Shown here one piece after another: positions 45,696 through 56,817 of a stretch of DNA of 64,000 bases (its first letter is position 1; the number at the start of each line of letters is the position of its first letter). Below the pieces are notes generated by a model. That model saw only the letters and a program-made list of their open reading frames with translations. It made no database searches and was not told where the DNA came from. Origin of the DNA: Pyropia haitanensis (taxonomy: Eukaryota > Rhodophyta > Bangiophyceae > Bangiales > Bangiaceae); assembly GCA_008729055.1 (NCBI GenBank), contig SDUX01000001.1:558001-622000 (forward strand). The letters are read 5' to 3'. The translations under genes were made by a program, and so were the position numbers.

Positions 45696-46818
45696 GGCGA
45701 CCGCCGCGGTGACGCGGTAGGTCGGGAAACGGGCGCAGTGGGGGGTGGGGGGGGTGGGGGGGGTGGGGTGAGAGGGGGGCCGGCGGCGTGGCGAGGGACG
45801 GGAGCGCCGGGGGAGAAGGACGGGTGGAACACCACGAGCGGATGGAACGGAGCATTGGGGGAGGGCGGGGCTCTGCTGTCGCCCGCGAGTCGGACACGTA
45901 GCATCGATTTGTCGTGTGAGGAGACTTTGGCCAACTTTCCCGTGTGGATGGTCATTCTCCCGCTGAACCATAAAAGTGGACCCGGTTTGGGAACAGCAGG
46001 GACGCTGCTGCCTGTCTGGAAGAGTGCCGGGCGCCAGGATCTACTCTGCAGTAAAATTCTGTGCACATCATGCTTACAGAAGCCGATGACAGGGATCTCG
46101 TCCCCAGCAGATTGGTGCGCCCTCGAGCGGACGTGCGTCGCGCGCGGCTCCGTCAAGGTGGCTTTTTTGCCTGCGGACCTGGGTGGTGGCCGCCTCCGCG
46201 GGGCCAGAGGGGGACCGACCAGCAAGGTCCAGCGCGGCGGCGCCCTCTGGCCAGACCTGACGTGTCGGTCTGACCGGGCCAGCCCCCCTCCCACGTGCCT
46301 TGTTGGGCCGCGTCCCCCCGCCGCGCGCTGTGCGCAGCACGCGTCGTGCCCGCCGCGTTCCGGGGCGGCCGCGACGCGGCGACGCGGGCTCGTGGCGGGA
46401 CCTTGTAGCCGCGCCCTGCCCCCGCCCGCGTCACCCGCGTCCAGACGCTCTTCCCCATCACCCCCGGGTACTTGGCGGCACGGACCGCCGTGCGGGTCAC
46501 ATCCGCGCTGCCGCGGGTGGCTCTATTGTACCGCACCCCGTGACGGCGGTGACGGGCGACGTGCTGGTGGTGTTTTCTCTTTTTTCTTGAGCGGGCGCTT
46601 GCTGTTGGCGGCGTGCGTGGTGTGGAGGAGCGGAGTGGGGGGGGGGCTGCCCGTGCGACCCGTGCGGGCCTAGCGGTCGCGGGTGGTGTGCGAGTGTGGC
46701 GTCCCCCCCCCCCCCCCCCTTCCCGCCTCCCCTTGCTCTTTGCTGCTCGTTCCCGTTTCCTGTGGGTGTGCCCGCCCCGCTGTCCGCGTGCCGGCGTTGT
46801 GGGCGGTGGGCCGCTGGG
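45696..46818. promoter_or_regulatory. Divergent promoter region between SDHAF2 and the MAP kinase gene
   Basis: 1.1 kb between two divergent starts. Lower-GC sequence at 45890-46090 (AACCATAAAAGTGGACC near 45970) is a candidate core promoter area for one or both genes. GC-rich sequence with a C run (46707-46720) leads into the kinase ATG. No specific element can be named. Confidence 0.35.
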
Positions 46819-49187
46819 ATGGAACACGATGACACCGCCGCGGTGGTGCCGCCCCCGGCGACGCCGGCGGCGGCGGCGGCGGCACGTCCGGCCAATGGCG
46901 GCGGGGCGGCGGCGGGGGCGGCCGCCGCCCGCGGCCGGCCCGCGACGGCGACGGCGGCGGCGGCGGCGGCGGCGGCGGCGACGGCGGCGGCGGCGGCGGC
47001 GGCGACGCCCGCGGCCGCGGCGGGCGCGGTTCGGCCGTCGCTGTGGGGCTCCCGCTACGAGCTGCGTGGCATCATGGGAAGTACGGTGTGGGTGGGTGGG
47101 GCGAGGGAGGGGGGGGGAGGGGATGCGGACGGAGAGGGGGGTGAAGCGAGCACGGGTGTGCGCGGCGTTTGTCCCGGGGGGGGTGTGGGCGTTGCGGTGG
47201 TGGGGGCGTGGCCGGGGCGGCGAGGGCGGCGCCGTGGGTGTGGGAGGGGAGTGGGGGCGCCGGGGGCGGCGGGCGGCGGACCGTGGGGGAGGGTGCCGCC
47301 GTTGACATAAGCGGACGCGCTTGCCTGTGTTGTGAGCTGGAGTGCGCGGGTGTGAGGGAGAGCGCCGTCTGCCGCTGCTGTACGGCTGAGCTGACCCGCC
47401 TTGGCCGCGTGACTGTTGCCCATTCCCCCGTGGTTTCGTGCTGCCGCGGGTGGCTCCCTTATCTGCCTGGCGCGTGCGTCCCCCGCTGCCATTGTCACTC
47501 CCCCCTCCCACGCAGGGGGCGGCTATGGCTGTGTCATGTCGGCCATTGACGTGCGGACGGGCCGCCCCGTGGCGATCAAGCGCGTCGAGGCGGTCTTCCA
47601 GTCGCTGCCAATGGTCCTCCGCATCCTCCGGGAGGTCAAGTTCAACCGCCGCCTCGCGGGGCACCCCAACCTCGTCGCCCTCCGCGACGTGGTGTGGCCC
47701 CGCGACGCGTCGTTCAAGGACGTGCGGATGGTGTTTGACTCGATGCCCTGCGACCTGGACCGGTTCATCGAGTCGCGGCGCGGGACGGGCATTGACGAGC
47801 AGCTCATCAAGCTGCTGATGCTGCAGCTGCTCAAGGGCCTTGCCTACCTCCACGAGGCGCGGGTGATGCACCGGGACCTCAAGCCGGCCAACGTGCTCAT
47901 TGACGAGACGTGCCGGCTCAAGATCTGCGACCTTGGGTACGGCTGGGAGGAGGGGGGGGGGGGGGGTTCGGCAGGGGTGGTCGGCTGGCACCAGCTGCCG
48001 GGCGGCTGTGGCGGGAGGGACGCCTGCCCGGCGTTTTGGTTTGAGCGTGTGCGCTTGTGCGCTGGCGGCGCTGTGGTATGGTGTGGTGGTTGAACTAACT
48101 TGACAGCCTGCTTCGTTGGTGTTGTCTCTGCGGTACGCCTCGTCCATCCTTTTTTCCTTCCTGTGCACCTCGTTGCGTCACGTGTCCCGTTGTGCGCCGC
48201 TCGCACAGCCTCGCCCGTGCCAGTTTTGAGACGCAAAACGGGGACCACGCGCACCTGTGGACCGCCCACGTGGTGACCCGCTGCTACCGGGCGCCCGAGC
48301 TGATCGTCCCCCACACCACCGACAAGGGCTTTATTGCGGGCGTGCCCTACACGTCGGCCATTGACGTTTGGGCCGCCGGCTGCGTCATGGCAGAGCTCTT
48401 CCTTTGCGTGCCGCTGTTTGGCACTGCGGGCAGCCAGGCTAGGCTCCTCGAGCTGATCTTTGACCTGCTCGGCGCGCCCACGTACGACGTCGCGCAGCGG
48501 ATGTTCCCACCCGAGCTGCTGGCGCACATGGTCCGTCGGCCGACGCGGCCCCAGTACGGACTGGACCGGCTGATCCCCGCCGCGCCGCCCGCCGCCATCG
48601 CGCTGATGAACGCCATGCTCACCTTTGACCCACACACGCGCATCACCGCCGCGGCGGCGGTGGCGTCGCCCTACTTTGACGATGTCCGCGCCGAGGTGGA
48701 GGAGATGGGCCGGTCAGAGGTGGCACCGGTGACCGGGGAGGGTGCCGCGGCGGGGGTGGCGGCCGCGGCGTCCGCGTCCGCGTCGGCGTCAGCGTCGGCG
48801 TCGGCGTCGGCGGCCGGGGCGGCGGCGGCGGCGGCGCCGATTCGGCCGCCGCCACTGCAAGCGGCGGACTTTGACTTTGAGCTGCGCGTCGCGAGCGGCG
48901 TCGTCAACGAGGCCGAGGTGCTCCGCGACGAGCTGCTCGCGGAGATTGCCTACTTCCACCCCGAGCGCCAGACGCAGCGCGACGCGGACGTGCTGATGGG
49001 CTTGGCCGACGCCGAGGCGCGGCTGCACGACGCGGAGCACGCCCGCACGCCAGGCGGGCCGCGCAACCCCTACGCGCAGGGGGGGGGGCGGCAGGCCGTG
49101 TCGGTGCTCTCGCGGGGTCCACAAGGGGGCCTGAATGAGCGCAATAACCTCAGGCTTCCCCCGTGGCTGTCCATGCAACCCAACTGA
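46819..49187 (+). CDS. Atypical MAP kinase with TAH in place of the TxY activation motif, three exons
   Basis: Exons 46819-47080, 47516-47936 and 48209-49187 join into a 553-residue frame; both donors read GTACGG, and the acceptors CGCAG and CACAG. The first 75 residues are Ala/Gly-rich. The P-loop GIMGRGGYGCVMSA is rebuilt across intron 1. K109 (PVAIKRVE), HRDLKPANVLID (about 204-216), CDLGLAR (DFG becomes DLG, rebuilt across intron 2) and HVVTRCYRAPEL mark an active kinase. Further motifs are IDVWAAGCVMAELFLCVPLF and TFDPHTRITAAAAVASPYFD, typical of the MAPK/CMGC C-lobe. The TxY position reads T246-A247-H248, so the phosphorylatable Tyr is missing. The C-terminal 180 residues contain an Ala/Ser repeat, then a charged segment VVNEAEVLRDELLAEIAYFH. 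No common docking site for MAPKK was identified by eye. It lacks coding homopolymers that break the frame. Confidence 0.85.
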
Positions 49188-49625
49188 TTGGGGGGTGGGG
49201 GGGGGGCCGTGCACGCTTTATCTGACAGGGGGTTGAAGAGTGGTCTGGGAGGGGCTAGCGGGGGCGGTTGTCATCCTGTGGGACACGAAATCATGTTGAG
49301 ACCACTCGCGACAACGTGTGTGCGTGGCAAGGGACGTGCGCGGGCAGGTCTGAGGACTCCGTCCAGCGGGCAGTCCCGAGGGTGCGGGATGACTCCCTTG
49401 TCCAGCCAGCCCGAGGAATGACATGTGCCTAGGGAAGACACGAGCCTGTACGTCTACGGCGGTGACTGCAGCAAAAGTCCTGACCCATCACACAAGAGCA
49501 TGCACGAATGACAAAAATAGACAATCAACAGAAAGAGAGTGCATCACTACCAACCCATCACACCGGCACGGCCATGTCCCCTAGGCACCCGCCCCCCGAC
49601 TCCCTCACATGCCCAGCAGAGCTGT
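49188..49625. other. 3'-to-3' spacer between MAP kinase and bL17 genes
   Basis: 438 bp with an A-rich part at 49510-49535 (GACAAAAATAGACAATCAAC), probably in the bL17 3' UTR. No gene or repeat is seen. Confidence 0.5.
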
Positions 49626-50415
49626 TTACACCAGCTCAATGACGGCCATCTTTGCATTGTCGCCCCGCCGGGGGAGCGTCCGCAGCACGCGGCAATAGCC
49701 GCCGTTGCGCTCCCCATACCGCTCCGGCGCCGCCTCAAACAGCGAGTGCACCAGCGGCTTGTCATAGATGTACCCGAGCGCCTGCCGCCGCGAGTGGAGG
49801 CTCCCCTCCTTGGCCAGCCCAATCATGGCGTCCACGTGGCCGCGGACCGCGCGTGCCCGCACGAGCGTCGTCGTCACACGCCCGTGGCGGATGATCTCAG
49901 TGGTCAGCGAGCGCATCAGGGCCTTGCGCTGGTCGGCGGGCTTGCCAAGCTTGGCCACCTTCTTGCGGTGGCGCTGTGGATGACAAAAACGGGAAAGACA
50001 CGCAGAGGTGGAGGAGGAAATAAAGCGAGTCAGAGAGAGCGATGGACGCACAGGGAAAGTGCGCATGCGGGCGCAATGGCAAGATGCAATAAGACCAACA
50101 AGTTAGTGGCACTGCGTCGAACACGCCCAGACCCAACCATCACAGCCTCAAAGAGACCATTCTTGGACCATGCATCCTCCAAAAGCACGACAGCCACCGC
50201 AGCGGGCAGAGAGGCACGAACACCACACGCACCATCGCCTCAATCTCGGGCATCACGGGCAGCACCGGCGCCGCCAAGGGTGCGGCAACCACCGCACGCG
50301 CCGGGACAGCAGCAACAGCCGCACCCGCAAACGCAGACGAACGGGCGGCGCAGGTCGCCACCCCAGGCCGGCGGGGCGTCAGGGCGGCGCCCGCGCAGGA
50401 CACAAAGGCGGCCAT
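49626..50415 (-). CDS. RPL17: Plastid-type 50S ribosomal protein bL17, two exons
   Basis: Exon 1 is 50415-50233 with donor GTGCGT. The intron 50232-49974 (259 nt) ends CCACAG, and exon 2 is 49973-49626. The joined frame has 176 residues. Exon 1 encodes only the transit peptide plus the old initiator Met: [20 protein letters not shown]...EAM. Exon 2 then starts [20 protein letters not shown], so the intron sits between the targeting region and the bacterial-type protein. The body contains [20 protein letters not shown] and ends [14 protein letters not shown], the bL17 C-terminus. A Phe at position 4 and the Ala/Arg/Ser-rich leader favour the plastid over the mitochondrion. An upstream Met at 50442 in frame ([13 protein letters not shown]) is less likely because it buries the Phe motif. 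bL17 lies near the exit tunnel of the large subunit. Confidence 0.9.
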
Positions 50416-52959
50416 GGCGGCGAGGGTCACCGGGGGGCACAAGTAGTCGAGTAGAGAAACACCGCAACGGGATACGCTCGACGGGGGGATGGCGTGGATG
50501 AGGCGAATGGGGGGCGAGTGACGACGCGTGGGGATAGAGGCGCGCTCGAGTGTTCGAGGAGGGTGGACGTGGTGGGGGGACGCGTCTGAGCGACCAGCAG
50601 AGGACCGAGCGGATGCCGTCGACGCGGGCGGCGGAGGTTAGACCTCGCTTGGGGCACCGGCGGGGCTGGAGATTGGCTCTTTTCCCAGCATGGAATTGAA
50701 TACCTAGGCCAATCTGTCTACACGGTGAGATAATTCACGCCCAATTCTGCGAGCGAAACTCCTTGTATCCGGCTTGCTCCACCCGGCAAAGGTGTCTGTG
50801 CCTCCATCGATCTTGGTACGCACCGTGATGGCTGACCCTCATCGCCGTACCTCCACCTGTCGAACTTGTGCACGAGGAGTAGATAGCAACCAACACAGAA
50901 CGAGATTGCTCGGCCCAAGGCATGAAACATCCACGGGCACCAGCCTCGTCGGGCACCGCAGACAAGGGACCGCTGACGTTGGGGGCCTCAACAAGAACAA
51001 TGCATGTATGGAGTGCGCTGGCTGCATTGGGGCATGGCAGACAGGTCTAGCAAGACCCTACCGCGCCTTCGATTTGCCCGTTGGACACGGCTGGGAGGTT
51101 GCTCGCCTCGTGTTTTCTGTGTCCTCTGGTCTGGCCAACCAGACACACAAAATAGCCCCCAAATTCCATGGGGCGCAGACGTTCCGCATGTGATCTGCCG
51201 CCGCCCTGTGTGGCGTGCTCTACTTGGTTTGCCTTTTCACTGCGCGCGTAACCGCACATCCGCACTCACCCTGCCGTCCCGCCACTCGAAGGTCCACGCC
51301 ACCGCCGACCACCGCGGCTGTGGAGGTTGCGCGCACGCCCCGCCATACGGGCGGGACCCTCGCTCCCCCGCACCGGTGGCAGTTGCGTGAGGCGGCCACC
51401 CGGCAGGTCGGTCACGGCCCATGCACGCGCCGAGGGTCGTCGGTCAAACACGCTCGGCTCGGGGCCACACCGCCACGACGAGCGCGTGCCGCCGAACCAC
51501 GCCCCCTGCCTGTCGTAGAACACCATCGGCACTCGGGCGGGGGGAACAAGCGGGGCGGGGAAGGTTGGGAGCCGCTCACGTGTCTGCCTGCCGCCCCTCC
51601 CCCCCACCGCCCTCGCCGAATGACGGAGAGGGGTCAGCACGAGCGTCCGCCTCCCCTTCCAGCGCCTGCCAGGAGCCCTCCGTTTGACCCGCCGCGGTGC
51701 CCTCACAGCCGGCACACACACAGAGTCCACCTTGCCCTACCGTTGGGGTGTGCCATGACCCTGCCATCGGCTCGTCCTGAGCGCTAGGCCGCCACCCGAT
51801 CGAATAGTCGCGTCCGCTCTGCTGTGTTTTGTCTCCAAGGGAACGGATATTGGGGAGAGAGTCACGGGTCCCCCGTCACCCACCCACACGCCCCACGCGT
51901 GCGCATGTGCAGCTTTGTCCCGCGTGAAACGCGCTCCGCCGAGCACCGGGGACCGGGGACCGTCAACTGCCGTCCACACAGTGCGCCTGGATTGGACGGG
52001 GTGCGGCCTCGCACGCCCTCGTCTACGCGGGCGCATGGAAGGCGCCACCCCCAGGCCATTTGGGAGGGGCCCGTAAACCCTTTTCCGCCCTACAGCGGCC
52101 AGAGTTGTAGGGCCCCGGTCGGTGCGGCGCGGTGCCGACCAGGGTCGGTGTTCGTTGGCAGCTGCGCCATTTGCTATGCTGTTGGCTTTCCGGAACCAAT
52201 CAGGTTGTATTCGACCCGAGAATGGGGTCACCACGGTTCGCAAGGAGTCGCGGGGACGTTGATCCAGTCCGAATCCCGCAGCTCGCACCCGGCTGTCGTG
52301 AGTCTTGGATTAGCTCACAGCACCTGACGGGGGGTGGTGGGGCGGAGGGGGGGGGTTGTGCCCCGGTGGCTTGTTGGGCTCGCCGAGAGCCCTGCCACGC
52401 CGACACCGCGCTCGCCTTGCCCAGACCCACAGGCATTGCCATCCCGAGTCCCTGTCGCAAGCCGCGACCGCCGCCGCCGACGCGTGCCGAGAGCCGGCTG
52501 GCCACCACCGGGCCTGGTTCCCCCTCCAGATGGGCCTCTCTGGGTGCAGGAGACCTCCGCGGCCGCCGACACCCCTCGCTTCAGCCCAGCCGACCGCTAG
52601 CGACTGCCCTTTTCCGCCGCCGCCGGGCCACGTCAGTAGCCTGGCGCTGCACCTCCCCGGCGCCTGGGCATGTGACCAGCCTCGGTCGCGCCTGTCTCTC
52701 CTGCGAGGTGCCTGTGGCCCACGCTGGCCCGCTGAACCTCTTTTTCACTTGAGAGGGCGTGGGAGACCCCATGCCGTGCGGTTGGCCCCTCCGTTGGACG
52801 GCGGTCGCTTTCTCAGCGGACCCACTGCCCGGGACACTCGGACCAACTGGTATGCTCGTCGGGGTCAACGAGTGTGTGCATGCTCGTGTCTTTTTCCGCC
52901 CCCAACCCTCTGTGCTCACATCCCACCACCTCTGTCAAGTGCCGCAGAAGGGACATCCC
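50416..52959. other. Intergenic region upstream of bL17 and of the zinc-finger gene
   Basis: 2.5 kb between two divergent genes. GC is lower at 50650-51260 and 51780-52330 than in flanking genes. Overlapping small frames occur on both strands (for example 50774-51193 + and 51266-51730 -) with no domain, good splice pattern or composition bias. Just before the zinc-finger ATG, GTGCCGCAG at 52939-52947 could be a 3' splice site of a 5'-UTR intron. Confidence 0.4.
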
Positions 52960-55900
52960 ATGGGGCCACGGAGGGTGCCGGCGTCGATGCCGCCGGCCGA
53001 TCGTGCTGACCCGAGGTTGTCCCTCGACTTTCTTCTGAACCCAGGCGAGGCCACAGACAATGGGTCTGCGCTGCCCACGCCGGAAGCTGCCCCGGAGAGC
53101 GCAACGAGGAGCCCACCAGCTCATCCACCTCTTCCAGCAGCGAATGCCCCACCGAACGCGGATGACCACGAGGCGGGGCGCGGTAGGGCGGCGGAACAAG
53201 GCTTTTCGCAGCTAGGCGAGGTGCCGCAACTGCCGCTTCCACCGCCGCCCCGGAGGGACGCCCCTGTCGCGCCCTTGCCTGTAGCGCCGCTCGATGAACG
53301 ACGCCCTCCGACGCTGCTGCTGCCCCCGCTGCGGCCGCCGCCTTTGCCGCCGCCTCCGTCCCTGCTCCCATCTGCACGACCGACGCTGGCGGCCACCGCG
53401 ACCCCATCTGCAACGCCGACGCCAGCTGCGCCTCAGGGGCTTGCTGCCCCGCCGTTATTCCCCTCTCACGGGGTACGGTGGAACGAGGGCAGACAGCGGT
53501 TCGACGTGCTGCCGGCCGAGACCGCCCCGATCCGCCCAGGCGCGACGCCCACCGGTGACACTGGCCGAGGCGCTGGGGTCGGCGGCCAGCCCGTGTGGAG
53601 GAATTCCCCTCCCGGTGCGGGCGACATCGGAAGCGGCCGCCTGCCGCCGTCGACAGACGGGGCCGCAGCGGTGTTGGACGTGGCAAGGGCGGCATCAAGG
53701 GCGGCGGCAGCGGCGGCAGCGGCGGCGGCAACCGGGGGACCCCCGTGGCGTCTCCAGTCTCCTTTGGCTGACCCGCTGATCGGGGGTGCACCTGTAGCGG
53801 TGGCGCGCTCGCCAAAGCCGCCGAATCCTGCGGGAGCGAGTGGCCATGGCACACCCCGTCTGGTACATACGGGTGAGCGCCACGCGTTAGGACCCCAGGT
53901 GGGGGTGCCATCCCCGCCGCGACACCCCGAGGAGCTGGGTGTCCCCCCTCCAGCGGACTGGCGCGGCCGTATTCCCCCGCCAAAGTCGTCGGAGGCCGAT
54001 TCGTTGGGCGCCGCTGCGGCCGCTGGAGGCAGCCAGATGGAGGGCGTCACTGCTGCGGCGGCTGCCACTGCCGCCATTTCTGGCACCAATGCCAGCGCCG
54101 ACGCTCTTGAGGCCGCTACCACCACTGCTGCCGCCGACGCCGCCGCCGCCACCCGCGTCGCCGCCGTCCCTGGCGCGGGCGCCACCGGTGGCGGCGGCGG
54201 CGGGCGGCGGCGGAGGCTGTCGGGCGGCCGCCCCCGCGTGCAGTGCCCCCGCGACGGCTGCACGGCGACGTTTGCTCAACGGGCAGGTGAGTTGGAAGAG
54301 ACTGCGCGCCATTTTTTTTTACTGTTGTTTGTTCTTCTTCCCTTGCCTATCCACCTCTGGCGGGGCGGTGGGGCGGCATGTAGGGGTGTCTAAGGGTTGA
54401 AGGGGGTAGGCTGGGGCGAGGGTCGGGGGAGGGACGGGGGGGGCCGATGCTGCCACCGCCACCGCCGCATCTCCGACGGGCCCCGCCAGCCGCGGCGGTT
54501 GGCGACGGCGGCAGCGGCTGCGGCAGCTGCCACCGCCGACGCACCTCCGCTGCGTTGACGACGATTGCCGCGCGGCCGTGATCCCACCGGTCTAACCGCC
54601 GCCCCTCGTCCTTGCGCACGGCCTTCTTTTTTGACGATGCTCCCTTTGACTGGACCGGTGGAATTCTGGCGGCATCGGGTGGCCTTTCTTCCTCTCTCCG
54701 CGCGGTGCCTCGTCGCCTCCGCAGACTGTCAGTACGTTTTTCATGCCGTCCATTGGACAGATGACGTGAGGGGGGATCCGACCGCGGCGGGGGGCGCCAT
54801 CATCCCCATGTTTCCGTCGCTGCGGTTGGGGAGTGACAGGGGAGTCCCCCCCGCGAGCTTCTGGCCTCTTTCCACCACACTCGTTCTGGTGCTGGGATGG
54901 GGAGGGGGAGGAGGAGGGGTGGGGAGAGATGGCTGGACAGCCTGACACTGGCGAGGAGCGCGCAGTGAGGGTCGGTCGGGCGGCGGGTGGGGAGGCCGGT
55001 GCGTCCGCGGTGGAGGAGGGCCACCCCCGACGGGCTGCAATTGCGCATTGGCAAGTGCGGGGTGGCTGGCCAGAGTTCTCTCTCCAGCTTGGGGCGCGTG
55101 CGAGGGGGCCCTCGTGGTCCAGCCTTGCTACTGCGCGGACGGCGGCGGCAGCGGCTGTGTGCGATTTTGACGGCACGGCGAGCGATGGGCGAGACCCGTA
55201 ACGGTGTCTGACGCCCACTCCTCCCTCCCGCTCGTTGTCTGCTTCTGTGTCCCGATTGTGTCGCGATTGTGGTGTTGTCTGTGCCGCGCGATTCCTCCCC
55301 ATTGGTGATCCGCCATGTGTCTGGGTGGGTGGTGTGTGCTTTGGTGGATGTCCTGTGGGGCGGCCCTCTCCCGCCGTGGCCGTGGCTGCCCAACAGGAAG
55401 CACGAGCGTACCGTGCACGACAAGTCGCGGCCGTTTGCGTGCGACCAGTGCAACCGGACGTTTGGGGAGGTGAGTGGCCGCGGCGAGGGGTGGCAGGGCG
55501 GGACGGATGGCCACCGTTGGCCATCACAGTGGGCGGCCAGTGCGGCTCCAGCTGCGGTGACGGGTCGTGAGCGTGCCTTTGTCTGGTCGCACTCGTGCCC
55601 AATCCGTTCCGGTGGCCGTCCGCTCCTTTCCCACTTGCAGGGACGCCTTTCTCACTTGGCTGCTTGCAACCTGTTGGCCGTACGCTTTTCTTTCCTCCTC
55701 TTGCTGATCCCCCGCCCTCCTGCTTTTGAACATCCTCACTTGAACCATCTCACGCAGGTTGGCAACCGGTGCGTGTGGCAGAAGAGCGGGGGGGGGGGCG
55801 GTGACCCGCGGCTGGCGTGTGGTTGGGGTGCCGCTCACTGCCATCGAGGGAGGCGCGGCGGGTCCACTGGGAAGGCGGGGGCCGACGTTGGGCTTTTTGA

Positions 55901-56817
55901 GGTGGCTGCCGCAGTGGTTTGTGAATGCCGTGCTTGGCATTGTTGGGCTACTGCTAACTTGTCTGCCTTCCGGCACGCCTGCGCCTTTTCTTCTGTGCTG
56001 CTGTCCACTTTCTTCTCAACTGGCGGGACATCCTCCCCACCTGTCGGCTTGCGCCCGTTTTGTCTTACGTTTTCCCTCGTCCTTCTGCTTTGAAACCTCC
56101 TCTCACAGAAACAAGCACGTCCGTTCCGTGTACGTAGTCGCTTCAGGAAGACGGGAGCTGTTGAGCGGGTGAGGAGTGTGTGGTCCAAGGGCTATGGACA
56201 GGGACGTGCAACCACATTGCAGGATGCATGCAGCTCTCTAGCGGCCTCCCAGGGCAATGTAGACAGCTACGAGGTCCCGTATGGCGGCCAGTGGATAGGC
56301 CCTGTCGGTGGATGGTACTGACTGCTTACCAATGGGTTCTTCTGTTTCTTGTGCTTTCTTTCACAACGCACGCCTCCCGCGGGACGGGCGTTGCGTGTGC
56401 AGACACAAGCAGGAGCGCAAGTTCCCGTGCCCCTCCTGCGGCAAGCGCTTTGGCTTCAAGGATGGCCTGGAGCGCCACCTCCTCGTACACCCCCCGTACG
56501 AGTGTCCGACGTGTGCGCGTGTGTTCTCCACCGCCGCGGAGCTGCAGGTATGACGGGGACTTTTGAACAACGCGCCGGCGCTCGCAGTACCTGCTGCAGT
56601 TAGGAGGGAGCAGGGCGGAGCAGACATTGTGTGCATAGCAAATTGGCCGTCATCTCCCTCGGCGTCCAAGCTCTATGAGCCAGGTTGCACACCTCTGCTT
56701 GCCATGCAAACTTCTCGAGTGGCCGACTGACGTTTCCGCCCGGTGTGCGCTTCGCAGTCGTTTGTGTGTGGTGGTGCGTGTTATGGCGGACGGCGGCGTA
56801 GGCGCACCAGGCAGTAA
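52960..56817 (+). CDS. C2H2 zinc-finger protein (TFIIIA-like fingers) with two microexons
   Basis: Exons: 52960-54286, 54725-54731 (7 nt), 55397-55469, 55758-55768 (11 nt), 56109-56129, 56403-56547, and probably 56758-56817. All junctions up to 56547 keep frame. Residues 1-430 are Pro/Ala-rich and probably disordered. Finger 1 is CPRDGCTATFAQRA + DCQ + KHERTVH. Finger 2 is CDQCNRTFGE + VGNR + NKHVRSVH. Finger 3 is CPSCGKRFGFKDGLERHLLV + H, all in exon 6. A fourth starts CPTCARVFSTAAELQ and its His half is not found. Spacings C-x2/4-C-x12-H-x4-H are exact only with the microexons. Linkers DKSRPFA and KQERKFP resemble the TGEKPF linker. Donors are GTGAGT, GTACGT, GTGAGT, GTGCGT, GTACGT and GTATGA. 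The protein is likely a nuclear DNA- or RNA-binding factor. The last exon (SFVCGGACYGGRRRRRTRQ, stop at 56817) is tentative, since a GTAAGT overlaps its end. Confidence 0.8.
54725..54731 (+). other. 7-nt microexon (ACTGTCA) of the zinc-finger gene
   Basis: Flanked by CGCCTCCGCAG and GTACGT. With one base from the upstream exon and one from the downstream exon it encodes Asp-Cys-Gln. Without it the two flanking exons join out of frame and the first finger has the wrong Cys-His spacing. Confidence 0.8.
55758..55768 (+). other. 11-nt microexon (GTTGGCAACCG) of the zinc-finger gene
   Basis: Flanked by TCTCACGCAG and GTGCGT. It enters in phase 0 and leaves two bases, completed by the next exon, encoding Val-Gly-Asn-Arg. 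It restores exactly 12 residues between the Cys and His pairs of finger 2. Confidence 0.8.
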
